Shown piece by piece: positions 9,990 through 21,011 of a stretch of 21,232 nucleotides of DNA. The position numbers and the translations under genes were made by a program. Where the stretch lies: NCBI GenBank assembly GCA_000697335.1, contig JNEM01010988.1, positions 1 through 21,232 of the forward strand. Direction: 5' to 3'. Position 1 is the stretch's first letter; every line of letters starts with the position of its first letter. The stretch comes from Conidiobolus incongruus B7586. Taxonomy: Eukaryota > Entomophthoromycota > Entomophthoromycetes > Entomophthorales > Conidiobolaceae. Under the pieces are notes generated by a model. It saw nothing but the letters and a program-made list of their open reading frames with translations. It was not told where the DNA came from and made no database searches.

Positions 9990-12900
9990 ATTTAAGCTTG
10001 AATGATGTGAAATTCTTTGTGAATTTAATTTTTTCGGACGAATAATCACGTTACACCAATATATTTAACCTAAGATGTCAATTTTGTATTTTTTATATTA
10101 TTTTTTTCAAATTATTCAAAAGTTATTTAATGATAAAACCGAATATTATAATTTTTCAAAAAAAATTTTTTTATTAAAAGAATAGAAAAGTAACCACAAT
10201 ATACTATATTATTTAAATTCAAAAGAGTCTAATCACTATTAATGAGCTTAAGCCATCAAACATATCATGATAAGAATATCAGTATAGTGTTCCTACTATG
10301 ATATTCAAATTCTAAATTAGTCAATACATTCACTATCATTTTAATTTCAAGCCAAGTCAATACATTTTATTTTTTAATGTTAATAATTCTATTTAATAGT
10401 TTTTTAGACTATTCTTTAATCTCTATAGATATTCCAGAATCGGATATTGATAATGATTATCCAAAAACATTATTTTTTAATAACAATAAAGTTCAAATTT
10501 ATATTTAAAGAACCATTGAATGAATTATTTATAATGATTCTAATATTAAATCGTAAAAAGTAATATCAACAAAATTATTGTGCAATATCTGATTTTTATT
10601 TAAACATTATAAAGATTGAATAAGGAGATATTTTGTAATATGACTTCACTAATATTTAAATTAAAATATTTCTATTTAAAATTTTAATTATTATTTATGA
10701 TGGTAAATCTAAGTGAATTTATTGACTAATAATGAAAACCTGTTTAAAAAATTCTTCCATTAGTTCGGAATTTGATTAAATTATAAAATTTCTCTAAATT
10801 ATAATGATAAAAAATTAATTGGATCAAATTTTTAAATAATTTATTTGATTTACATGATGGTTCCTTCAACATTTCAATCAAAATTTAAGATAATAAATAG
10901 ATTTTATAATATGAGTTAAAATAACATTAATAGACTATATATACATTATCATAGTTTTTATTTATAGGTTTTTACTAAGTCCATCCTTAATTATAATCAC
11001 CATAAATAAAATTTCCAAGAATAGTATAACTTACTGAATAAATACTATGCCATTTTAATCAGTATGATGTAGATAATAGTCTAGAAATTTTTATAAATTA
11101 ATTTTCCTATTTAGATTATAAGCAATATTAAAAATATTTTGTTGTGTTTTATATTAAGTTTTATAATAAAGATGGTAGTTAGAAAAGTACTCAAAATATG
11201 ATTTAGTAAATTATTTATTAATCCTGCTCTTTAACGTATCGGGACTGTAGGTTTAAATAATTGAATCAATGAATGATATGGGATTTGGATAAAATCTAAT
11301 AAAGAAAACAAAGAGAACAAAGAGTATACTTCAATTATAGACTGACAAAGCCAGCTTAAAATAGAAATAATATTGGTTTAGCTATCAAACTGGAAGAGAT
11401 GATTAATTTTGAAATACAACAATTTGTCAAATAATTATATTACATCATTATATGCATAATTAAATTAATTTTGTTGTACTTGTGTTATAAAAATTTTAAT
11501 TTGATCTCGATCAAGTTTAAATTCCGATAATTGCTTGAAATGTGGCTCAAATGAAAGTTTATGAGTAAAATATAATTAAGTTTTATTACTATAATGATAA
11601 CTCAGGGTATTAATTCTAATCATTAATATAATTTCTTTTCAATCAATCATTAAGAACAAAACACTCTGCTTCATAATCAAATAATGTGTTTAAAATAATT
11701 GACTATATATCAAAACAAAAATTTTTTAATATTGAATAGTTTATATTGAGTAATCATCCTTCTCTATTCTATAAACAACAAAAGCTGGGCGAATATATTA
11801 TTCAAACTGAGACGCTTTATTACGATTTTGATTCTCTAATTGGTATTTATAATAACAATATGCAATTTAAATGGATATTTAATATTACAATTTGAAAGTA
11901 GAAGATGAACTATTAATTGGGTATATAAAAATGATATTAGTTATTTAAAATATATATATATATAGTATATTGCTAGACTTTTGGAATGTGAAATTTAATC
12001 TACTCTAATAAGTAATCTTGAAAATCAATCTCATTTATTTGATTTATAGTTAGCTCATTTAATAAAACATAAGGCAAAATATTTAAAATAAATAAATTGA
12101 TATTATATATTTATATTTAGTATTTAATGAAATATAATTAATTGATTTCTTGTGAAGCATATCTTATCAATATCTTGTTCATTACACTAACTGTTACTTT
12201 CTCATTGATTATTTAGATATTATAAAATCAATCAACTTATTTAGGATAAAAGAAAAATTTTGAAAAAATTAAAAAAAACCTATTTATCAATAGACAATAT
12301 AATATAACTTAGTTTCTTTTCAGCCGTTCTGAAAATATATTAAATTTCAACTTTTGTATTAATTTTATAAAATTGTTTAAAAATAAAATATAAATATTTC
12401 TAAAAATTATTAGATTTTTCATATAAGTTTATTGTAGAATTGAATTTCTATTTATAAATATAGGCACTATGATAGTAAAATAAAAAATCAATAAAATACC
12501 TATATTAAATGATTTTTCTATAAATTCCTATAGATTTTATTAGTCATAAAAAACTAAAAATAATATAATGATTCATTAATATTTATATAATCAACTCATC
12601 AATATTGTGATATAAAGAGACAAAAATTAATTTTTTTTCATTTGAAAAATAAAAAATTCGACAAAGATATTAAATATCATTACTTAATCTATTAAAAAGA
12701 TTATATTAATTAAAACATCTATACTGATAATTACTAATAGATTGAATAATGATTATTATATAATCATTGGTGATAGTATTCCTTAAAAATTTATACTAAA
12801 TATCAATTCAATCTTTACAAAGGTTAATATTAATTCAATTTATATAGTTATTGTTTCAATAAACAAAATTGCTAATACATATATAAAGAAATATCAAGAT

Positions 12901-13010
12901 TTAGAAATAATATTTTAAGGATTATATATTTATATATAAGATCATCATTATTTTATATTTTAATATCTGGTTGATAATATTAAATATAAAATAATTTATC
13001 TATTAGTGTA
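9990..13010. other. Long AT-rich stretch, no gene seen
   Basis: No supportable gene lies here. 10030-10080 is the less biased distal promoter side of the intact gene and may match the pseudogene's upstream DNA. A hairpin lies at 10274-10306. 11220-11420 and 11750-11830 are slightly less AT-rich but contain stops in all frames. From about 12050 to 13010 the sequence is almost only A and T. No tRNA-like fold or long inverted repeat was found. Confidence 0.45.
10274..10306. repeat. Short bulged inverted repeat (hairpin)
   Basis: The left arm gaatatcagtatagt (10274-10288) pairs with actatgatattc (10295-10306): an 8-bp outer stem, a 3-base bulge on the left arm, a 4-bp inner stem and a 6-base loop (gttcct). 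It lies about 420 bp upstream of the intact gene's start. Confidence 0.5.
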
Positions 13011-13011
13011 G

Positions 13012-14067
13012 AAATTAAGTAATGGCACAATTTTAAAATTAAAATTAAATAAATAAATTAAAAAATAATATATAAAAATTAATGAATAATATAAAATTAA
13101 TAGCCTTTTCTATTATTAATAACTCTTTTCTATACCTTTGGTAAGCTTCTAATATTTAAAAAATAGTTTTTTTTATTAAAAACTGAAATTTAATATTATA
13201 CAAACTAATTTAATTTGTTTTGCAGGAATTTTTTTTCCTGAAAGTTGTTTTTTTAATTATTTAAAACAATTATAATTATATAGGTTATAATTAAGTGAAT
13301 ATACTAAATATAGTAACTCCCTCTAATTTTTTTTATATAAAAAATCTTTTATAACTTTAATTTTATATATTTTACAATTATCATGTAAAATAATAAATAT
13401 CTTTAATTTATATTAAAAATACTATTTAGAAATTGTTTTATTTAAAAAGGTAATATATAACTTATTATTAATTAATTTTCTTTGAGATATTAAATAAAAA
13501 AACTATATAACATTATAATCTATTACAATAATTAATATTCACTTATATTTAAAGTATTTATTTATTAGAATTTATAGAGGGGATTAATTTAACTTAACCT
13601 AACATTTTATTTTTATTTTTAAATAAAGGATTATATAAAAGAATTTAAAATTTATTAATTATAAGTATTTACTGTAAAAACTTATATTTTTAGTTATACT
13701 TTAATAAGTTTAGTTTAACTATAGTTACTCTAATTTTTTTAAACTTTTATTAAATTATAAAATATCTATTTTGTATTTTTATTAATTAATCTAAGTTTAA
13801 ACTTAAGTAAATATAACATGTTTGTATAATTAATATTAAATTACTTTAATAATTCTCTAACAAAAATAAAAAGGTATTTCTTAATATATTTTTTTACTTT
13901 ATTAATAAGTAGAAGAATAATAGTAGAAATTAGTTTTTTAGATTTTGGTATTTGATATAATATCTTTTCTAGCTTTAAAATCACAAATCTAGTGATATAT
14001 AGTAGTTTTAAATAAAACACTATCTTTATAAGCTGTTTACAAGTTTTAGATGATTTTAGAAGGTTTA
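13012..14067 (-). mobile_element. Tc1/mariner-like DNA transposon, copy C, distal part (interrupted)
   Basis: Read on the minus strand, this is the transposase-coding and right-end part of the element seen in copy A. The match runs from ataaaattaatag at about 13090-13105, through the block ttaatttaacttaac near 13585, to aaaaataaaaaggt near 13870. A segment at 13264-13322 corresponds to the YSPDLNP-type motif of the transposase. The outer end near 13012-13030 (attaagtaatgg) is a worn version of the terminal inverted repeat. The remaining 240 bp or so of the element resume at 19782, because a Ty3/Gypsy element has inserted at 14067/14068. With the insert taken out, the total is about 1.3 kb, as in copy A. 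Many stops make it non-functional. Confidence 0.8.
14063..14067. repeat. Target-site duplication gttta, left copy
   Basis: gttta at 14063-14067 abuts the left LTR and is repeated at 19782-19786 after the right LTR. Five bases is the usual duplication for Ty3/Gypsy integration. Aligning both flanks with mariner copy A shows this pentamer was single before insertion. Confidence 0.85.
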
Positions 14068-14464
14068 TATAAGTGTAGTAGTAGTTAAACTAATATAGTG
14101 TAGAGGAAAACTTAATATAAAAGTAGTGTGGTGTAAAACATAGTAATATAATGTGGCTATAGTGTGTAAGTGTAAACAAAGTTTAATTAAGCTTTAAATT
14201 AAGATGAGTCACTAATATATTAAGATTTATATTAGGTAGTGTTAATATCCTATAATATTAATAGAATATAGTTTTAATTTTAGAAATAGTGTAAAAGTAA
14301 AAATAGTAAGAATTGAGAAGAAAAAAAAAACTTAGTTTATTAGATAATTTAATACTATTTATATAATTAATTTAACTATATAAGTATAAATTAATCATAT
14401 AATTTATAGTTAATTAGATTATATGAAAGTGTATATAAGAATTTAAAGAACTAGTCTTTTAACA
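14068..14464 (-). repeat. LTR of the Ty3/Gypsy element (3' LTR by coding strand)
   Basis: 397 bp, matching 19383-19781 along its whole length and 21012-21232 over the first 220 bp or so. On the minus strand it begins TGTTAAAAGACTAG. The right-edge copy shows that the other boundary lies at TGTAAG (plus strand) in the least changed form, giving TG...CA ends. Hand comparison with the partner LTR gives about 25-30 differences in about 398 positions, nearly all transitions. Confidence 0.9.
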
Positions 14465-14471
14465 CTCCCCT
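14465..14471 (-). other. Polypurine tract of the Ty3/Gypsy element
   Basis: The minus strand reads AGGGGAG immediately before the TGTT start of the 3' LTR. This is the expected place for the primer of plus-strand DNA synthesis, and it fixes the element's orientation. Confidence 0.8.
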
Positions 14472-15239
14472 AATAAGTTTCTTAGAGGAGACACACTCTT
14501 TAATTTTTTACAAATAGGTATAATAAGTTAAGGTATTCTTAATATTTTCTAGAGGTTCTTATATAACTTCTTTAATAAGATAACCTATCTATTTTACATA
14601 AAAATAAAACTTATTCCTAACAGATTTAAACTTAATTATATAATCAATATAGTATTCTTCTTCTCTATCTTAATTAATAATTAGATCTAGTTTTAGGGTT
14701 TTTAATTAATTAGCAAAAGTGTTAAAATCTTTAAAGTATAGTTTAATTTTGGATATGTGAAAGGTAGGGTTAATCCTCAAGGTTAAAGGTAATTCTAGGG
14801 TAATATTTTCAAAATTTAAATCAATAGATTAAATTTTATAGGGATTATAATATAATAGTAAGTATTTAAGATTTAAGCTAGATTTAAGTAAGGTAGGTTT
14901 AAAAACAGATAGTTCTAAGTATACAAACATACTAGTTTTATATTTAAGAGGGTTTCTAGATAATTTTAAGTATTGTTGTTTTATAATCCTTTAATTTTCT
15001 TCTAAGTTAAATTTAACAAAAGAATTAATATGTTTGATATTAGATTAAAATTCAACAATGTTTAAAGGTAAATTGATTTAAAGTTTTAGAGTAATTATTA
15101 AGTTAAGATGTTTGTTATAATTAATGAAATAAAAGCTAAAACCTGTTGATTTATTAATAAAGGTGTTGAATAAATATTAGAGTTAGTAGATATAAGTATC
15201 TTAATTTAACTAATTAGTGTTAATATAAGCTTTAATCAT

Positions 15240-15800
15240 TTGCTTTAAGGTTTTAATAGTTTTTTCAGTAAGTTTATTAGTTTAGTGATGATTAGTAGTA
15301 GATATAGCTAGGTTAATCTTAAAAGAAAAGGATAGTGACTTCTAGAATCAAAAGTTAAATTGTGTGTCTTTATCAGATATAATAGTTTGTAGAATTTTAT
15401 GGTGGGTAAAGATATTAAAGAATAACAATTGTGCAACATCTTTAGCTGTAGAAGTTTTGAAATAAAGAATAAAATAAACATATTTAGAAAATGAATCAAT
15501 TATAATTAGTAAGTTATTATAATTATTTGTTGATTTAGGGATTTCTATGAAATTAAGCTGGATTTATTGTTAAGTTTTATTAGGGACTTGTAGGGGAATA
15601 AGTTTACTATATTTTAGTTGAGTATTATATTTAGTTCTTTAGTATATATCACAGGTATTAGTGTATTTCTAAATTAATTTAACTAGGGAAAGCTAGTAAT
15701 ACTTTATTTTAATTCTCTTAGCAGTTTTTAACTAGTTTTGATATCTTTTAATAAGTAAGTTATAGCATACATTAAATATTGTTTGTTAAATCTTAAGAAT
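15240..15800 (-). pseudogene. Integrase remnant of the Ty3/Gypsy element
   Basis: Minus-strand translation in pieces gives unmistakable chromovirus-type integrase similarity. There is a segment around TAKDVAQLL at about 15430, preceded by a SFSKYVYFI-like core segment, and followed by the part that corresponds to the conserved HPQTDGQTE motif at 15241-15320. In the live family this enzyme inserts the DNA copy into the chromosome. It is broken here. A minus-strand open frame at 15308-15499 is an out-of-frame shadow of this domain. Confidence 0.85.
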
Positions 15801-16849
15801 ATTAGGAATATATAGACAATTATTATAATATAGTAAGTTATTGATAATTTTAAATCTTTTAACATATTTTAATTAGTTTTCTAATAGTTTAAAGAGTTTT
15901 TCTTTAACTAAAATAAAGAAATTAATATTTAACAGTGTTTCTTAAAGTAGTTTAATAAATTTTTTATTTCCTTCATTAATAATCATTAAGTTAATATTTG
16001 CTGGATTTTTACAATTAGAACAAAAAGATAAGTATGTAAGATTTTTTAACAAAGTATCTACAACATAGTTTTATTAACCTAAGAGATATTAAATAAAGAA
16101 AAGGTAAGTTTAGATAGTTTTAATCTATTTAATTTATTTTCTTAATAAATACTTCTGAGTATTTAAGTAGATAAGTGATTTGTGATTTGTAAGTATTAAG
16201 AAAAAGTTGCAGGATAGGAAATGTAAGTGATTTTTGATTATTTCTACTAAAGTAAAAAGTTTTTGTTTATAGACTAGGTATTTTAATTCAACTGGTTTTA
16301 TTTTTCTTAACCAGAATGTTATTAGTTTTAAAGTAACATTTGTAGGGTTAAACTCAACTTATTCTCCCTCATTTATTATTTTATCCTAAAGTTATAGGGT
16401 AAAATATAAATTAAATTCAAACTAAGCTAACTATCTACTAATTACAAAAGAATTAGAGTTAGTAAAAATAATAGTAAGTAGTTTTAGATTAAAGATAGAT
16501 AAAGTAAAAACATTGGTAATATAGAAAATTAAAGTATTTATGCAAAAAGTGTATAGTGGGGTTTATTCAAAAAGAGAGTCTTTTTTTAAAAGATTAGTAA
16601 GAGAAGAAATAAATTCAATAAAAAAATCAATGAAATCTTTAAAGTAATTCAATAATCTAAGTATAAACATAAGTTGATTTTTGTTTATAGGTATAGTAAA
16701 AGCTTTAACACCATTAAGTTTAGTTAGATCAATATTAATTTTTTAAGAGGAAACAATATAACCATAGAAAGAGACAGAAAAAGCACTAAAGATGTATTTT
16801 AATAGTTTCAAAGGTAATTTATGTTCTTGAATAATTTGTAAAACCTAAT

Positions 16850-17300
16850 TAACATGTTAAATATATTCTTCTTTAATTTTTAAATAGATCAAGATATTAT
16901 TAAAGTAAGTAATAACAAAGTTATTAAAAACAGGGTTAAAAAGGGAATTAATAAATCAAGTGAAAGTTACAAGGGTATTACACAATTTAAAGTTTATAAC
17001 AGTAAATTTATAGTGGCTTAAAAGAGTGTTAAAAGTAGTTAAAGGGATAGAATTTTCTTCAACTCTAATGTTGTAATATCTATTCTTAACATCTAGTTTA
17101 GTAAATATAGTTGATTTAAGTAGTTTATCCTTAATATTATATAGGTTTAATAATAAAGTTTTATCTTTAATAGTTTTAAAGTTTAAAACACAATTATCAA
17201 TGTATAATCTTTAACCACCATTAGCCTTTTGTATAAAGAAGATTAAAGATTTTTATGGTGAGGAAAAAGGTTTAATATATTTATTTTCAAGTAGTTTTTA
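16850..17300 (-). pseudogene. Reverse transcriptase remnant of the Ty3/Gypsy element
   Basis: Minus-strand pieces match the Ty3/Gypsy reverse transcriptase in order: a LENKYIKPF segment near 17290, an FTKLDV segment near 17095, and the YLDD-box region followed by ILIY at 16880-16935. In the live family this copies the element RNA into DNA. It is broken here; RNase H would follow toward 16080. Confidence 0.88.
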
Positions 17301-18309
17301 GATTTCTTATTTTAAAGTTTGGTATTGTTCAAAAGATAAATGGTAAGTAAGCTTTAAATATAGTTGTATACCAGGGATTAATTTAATTTTGTGTTTAATA
17401 TTATGTTTAGGTGGTAATTTATTCACAGGTTCAAAAACATTAGTAAATTAACTTACTATATTGTATAAGAAGTGGTTATTAAATATAACTTTATTAAAAT
17501 TAAAAGATAAAGTGTTAATAGATAAATAATAAACAAATATATATCTTTATAAATTATTTAAGTTTTTGATTAGCTTTTTACATTGATTTTTGCTTATAAT
17601 AATAGAATTATTTGCTACAATTATAGAGTTAGTGTTAGGTAAAGTATTTAATAGTTTTATAGTAGGGTAATGTAGATTTTTTAAGATTAATTCTACTAAT
17701 TTCTTTTAGAATGTGAAAAAAATAGATTTGTAACCTTTTAGAGTAATGTTCATAGATATAAAACTATGATATTTAAACTAATTTTAACCTAGTATAAAAT
17801 TGTAACTAATGTTGCTAACTAGAAATTTAATATATTGGGAGTAGTTAGGGGGTAATAATAGGTATTTAGATATAGTACCAGATGTTTGTTTTATTAAGTT
17901 ATTAATATATTTAATTATTAAGTTGCTTTTTTAGGTAGGTAAAGATAGTTTTGAAATAATAAAAGAGGAGATAATATAATTAAAACAACTAAAGTTAATT
18001 AAAACACTAACAAGTGTGTTTATAAAAGAACCAATTAACACAAACAATGGGGTGATAGTTAAAGGTAAAAAATCACAAGGTAAATTAATTACTAGAATAT
18101 TTTTAGTTTCTAGTGGTTTAATTAGTTAGATTTCTCTAGTATACATAGTTTAATTTGTGGAATCATTGGTTTATTAGAACTTTTGTGGATTAGATTAGAA
18201 TTTGCTAACTAATTATAAAAGGGGTGATTCTAAGGTTATATTAATATTATTCAGGTTTGATTTATGGTTGGTAAGTTGGGATTATTGAGAATTAAACAGA
18301 TATTGTTTC

Positions 18310-18370
18310 CTTAAGGGGTATTTGTTAACTTTATAGTTAACTTAAGTCTTTTGGTAGTAATAACAACCTT
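18310..18370 (-). pseudogene. Gag zinc-knuckle remnant of the Ty3/Gypsy element
   Basis: The minus strand shows a worn CCHC-type spacing followed by a basic tail, upstream of the pol parts as expected for gag. The rest of gag probably fills about 18370-19150 but is hard to read. It is decayed. Confidence 0.5.
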
Positions 18371-19370
18371 TGTTTGTTCTTAAATAGGCTTTAACTTTTT
18401 CACTAAAGGTTTTCTCATAAAGCTTTAAAACAGAAACATCTATTATTTGAGATTTAGGTGGGTTAAAGTAAAGTTTAAAAAATTAATTTTTAGGGTGGAA
18501 AAATTTAGTTATAGAGTAAAAAATATCATTGATTATAATTATTATATCACAAATATTAAAAAAAGACATATTATCAAAGTGTTCCCTATTAACTAACTAA
18601 AGCTTCACTTAAAAATTAAGGTATTGTAATAATTTGTGGATTTATTCTTCTTCAGTGATATTTAATATGTTTAAACATATCTCATTAAATTTCTCAATTA
18701 ATTATTTTACAGAAGTTTTTTATTTAAGCTAAAAAAACTTTTCTTTTGTTAATTAAACTTGATTTTTTAGGTAATACCTCTCTTTAAAAGCTTTTTCCAA
18801 TTGTTTAAAAGTTTGTATTTTTGTAGTAAGTTATCCTCTTAAAGATTCTTTAAGATTAAGCTTGTAATAAGTTAACCACCAAGTATAAACAAATTTTTCT
18901 AAAAAAGAAGTGGTTAATTTAAAGATATTCTTTAAATCTTCATTAAAAATCAAATCAAGGTAATTCTTTATGTTTTTAAAGTAGTTTTTAAGCTTGTAGA
19001 GGTTTTTAAAACTATCATAAGTAGTTAATTTGTTTTTAAAAACACTAAAGAGGTAGTTTAATATATTAACTATAGTGAAGTAGCTAGTTTGTAAGATTTA
19101 AACTCTTTAAGACATATTTTTTTCAATCAAAAGTTGTCTAATATAAGCTTTTTAGAGGGTAGTAAGTTTTTAGAGATTAAAGTCTTAGATTCACTCAGTA
19201 ATTAAGCTGTTATAATCATTAAAATAATATAAGGGTATCTTTTTTTTTAGTGGTATTATAGTATATAGTGTTAAATTTAAATAAAATAAATTATAGATAA
19301 AATTTAAAATAGTAATAATTAGGTTTAATACAGATAGTTATTAATTTCTAATAGGTTTTTAATAGTTTTA

Positions 19371-19382
19371 TTGCTGCTACCA
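19371..19382 (-). other. tRNA primer-binding site of the Ty3/Gypsy element
   Basis: The minus strand reads TGGTAGCAGCAA directly inside the 5' LTR (which ends at 19383 in plus coordinates). TGGTAGC is complementary to a tRNA 3' end ...GCTACCA, as for initiator-methionine tRNA, the usual primer of many fungal Ty3/Gypsy elements. The tRNA assignment is inferred. Confidence 0.75.
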
Positions 19383-19781
19383 TATAAATATAATGGTAGT
19401 TAAACTAATATAGTATAGAGGAAAATTTAATATAAAAGTAGTGTGGTGTAGAATATAGTAATATAACATAGCTATAATGTGTAAGTATAAATAAAGTTTA
19501 ATTAAGCTTTAAATTAAGATGAGTTACTAATATATTAAAATTTATATTAGGTAGTGCTAATATCCTGTAATATTAACAGAATATAATTTTAATTTTAGAA
19601 ATAGTGTAAAAGTAAAAATAGTAAGAATTGAGAAGAAAAAAGAAAAACCTAGTTTATTAGATAATTTAATACTATTTATACAATTAATTTAACTATATAA
19701 GTATAAATTAATCATATAATTTATAGTTAAATTGATTATATAAAAGTGTATATAAGAATTTAGAGAACTAGTCTTTTAACA
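19383..19781 (-). repeat. LTR of the Ty3/Gypsy element (5' LTR by coding strand)
   Basis: About 399 bp, collinear with 14068-14464 and bounded by the primer-binding site on the left and the gttta duplication on the right. It ends ...cttttaaca, the same as the partner LTR. On the minus strand it would carry the element's promoter; no core promoter motif stands out in this worn copy. Confidence 0.9.
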
Positions 19782-19786
19782 GTTTA
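19782..19786. repeat. Target-site duplication gttta, right copy
   Basis: Matches 14063-14067 on the far side of the Ty3/Gypsy element; mariner copy C resumes from here. Confidence 0.85.
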
Positions 19787-20025
19787 TAATTAAGTTTTAA
19801 AGATATAAAAATAAAAGCCTTTTGATAATTATAATCTAATTTAAATATAATTAAATTTAAATATAAATTTTAAAATCAAAATATTTTAATAAAAAAAATA
19901 ATTAAAATTGAATATATATATAGTTTGAAAATATTTATTTTCTTATATACTTTATATATATAAAATCTTTCAAAATATATAATATGTTTGAAGGATCAGA
20001 AATTAAAACATTTGCTATTTTTTAA
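19782..20025 (-). mobile_element. Tc1/mariner-like DNA transposon, copy C, proximal end after the insert
   Basis: This continues the reverse-orientation mariner copy of 13012-14067. Read on the minus strand it follows the first 240 bp or so of copy A; for example tttaaatataattaaattta near 19840 matches the reverse complement of the 4810-4830 region. The terminal inverted repeat near 20000-20025 is badly worn. Its place right after the duplicated gttta proves the nested arrangement. Confidence 0.75.
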
Positions 20026-20455
20026 TTTTTATACTAATAATATTGCTAGTATAAAAAAGAAAATTGGTTTCTAATTATCTAACAATAATATTCATTATAA
20101 AATTTTACTAAAACTTTATTTTATTATAATATTGAATAAAATTTTTAGAATATATTAGACAATATCTCTTTTATATTGAAAAGGAATCAATATAACTCTA
20201 GATTAGTTTTTAAAGTTATAATATTTTAGATTAAATTTTAATAAGTGTAAAGGAAAATTTAATCATGTTTAATTACCTAAAGATGAAAAATTTTATAATT
20301 GGATTTTTTATTAAAGCAAAATTAATATGATATAGATACACAGAATATAATCTATTGATTTTGTGGCTTTACCTATTGGTAGAAGAGAGAATAATAGGTA
20401 AGGGGCTTGTTCATAGTCTGTTTGGTATTTTGGGTCAGGTTGTTTATTACATTAA
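20026..20455. other. Stretch between mariner copies C and B, with a G-richer patch
   Basis: 20026-20330 is AT-rich with nothing recognised. 20336-20455 is markedly less AT-rich, with words such as ttgtggctttacc and ggggcttgttcatag, and contains a perfect 9-bp inverted repeat: ttacctatt (20369-20377) with aataggtaa (20393-20401), loop 15 bases. No open frame or known element is recognised. The patch ends exactly where mariner copy B starts. Confidence 0.45.
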
Positions 20456-20552
20456 ATTTGAAATAATGGGAAATTTTTTAATTTCTGATTTTTCAAACAT
20501 ATTATTAGTTTGAAATAAATAAAAATATACAAAGTTAATAGGAAATTATATA

Positions 20553-20584
<32 letters not shown>

Positions 20585-21011
20585 TAGTTTTTTGATTAAA
20601 AAATTAACTTTTTAAAATTGGTTGTTTAATTTAATCATGCTTAAACTAAATAGTAATCATCAAAAGTTTTTTATTTTAGTATCAGTAAAGCTTAATCATA
20701 AACCCTTTAAAATTATTTAAAATTTACAAGCAACTTTTGGTAATAAAATATTATCTAAATCAACAATTTATTACTGGGTAAATTACTTTAAAGTTAAGAG
20801 AGAAACTATTCAAAACCTGCTAAAATCTAGAAGATTAACTTCAACTGTTACTTTTTCAATTGTAAATAGAGTGAAAAAATATATTGAAAAGCACTTTTTT
20901 ATTTTAGCTAGAGAATTATCTAAGTACTTTAATATTAGTTTTACAAGTATTTTATATATTTTAAAGTTTAAACTAAAATTAATAAATAAAAATATAAAAT
21001 AGGTACCTTAT
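20456..21011 (+). mobile_element. Tc1/mariner-like DNA transposon, copy B, 5' part, interrupted by an LTR
   Basis: Starts with the terminal repeat tttgaaataatgggaaattt and matches copy A (4653-5198) throughout, but with far fewer C-to-T type changes. About 20800-21005 codes on the plus strand for the DNA-binding head of a Tc1/mariner transposase: SRRLTSTVTFSIVNRVKKY, then LARELSKYFNIS with SILYILKF, a paired helix-turn-helix, followed by a stop in place of the expected residue before VP of the WVP motif. The catalytic half is missing because an LTR of the Ty3/Gypsy family begins at 21012; it may continue beyond the window. Next to its left end an (AT)n tract at 20560-20584 has expanded compared with copy A. 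Confidence 0.82.
20560..20584. repeat. (AT)n microsatellite inside mariner copy B
   Basis: About 12 AT units where copy A has the shorter, imperfect gatataaatatatataat at about 4754-4772. This is slippage expansion after the copies separated. Confidence 0.85.

Larger units (their letters stand above)
14068..19781 (-). mobile_element. Ty3/Gypsy LTR retrotransposon (Metaviridae), decayed, full-length layout
   Basis: A 5.7 kb element coded on the minus strand, with LTRs of about 397 and 399 bp, a 5-bp target duplication (gttta), a primer-binding site next to the right LTR and a purine tract next to the left LTR. The parts read in the order gag, protease, reverse transcriptase, RNase H, integrase, which is the Ty3/Gypsy order. 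The clearest pieces are a gag zinc-knuckle remnant near 18310-18370, reverse transcriptase at about 16850-17300 with a recognisable YLDD-box region at 16880-16935, and integrase at about 15240-15800 including the part that corresponds to the HPQTDGQTE motif at 15241-15320. Protease is only tentatively placed at about 17930-18060, and RNase H at about 16080-16560 by position. The coding strand is C-rich and G-poor. All coding parts are broken many times over, consistent with RIP-like mutation, so it is a fossil. LTR divergence cannot be read as a clock because RIP inflates it; the nesting shows it is younger than mariner copy C. Confidence 0.92.

Noticed and set aside
3800-11310. Inverted similarity between about 3800-3850 and 11255-11305 (shared ggatttggata)
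   Set aside because: Only 11 bases are exact and the similarity fades within about 40 bases on both sides; too weak in a window this AT-rich.
14074-14464. Placing the left LTR boundary at 14074 (tgtagtag)
   Set aside because: This would leave no target duplication; comparison with the copies at 19383 and 21012 extends the LTR six bases left and then gives matching gttta repeats and a primer-binding site flush with the other LTR.
15308-15499. 63-codon open frame in the retroelement
   Set aside because: An out-of-frame reading of the integrase region.
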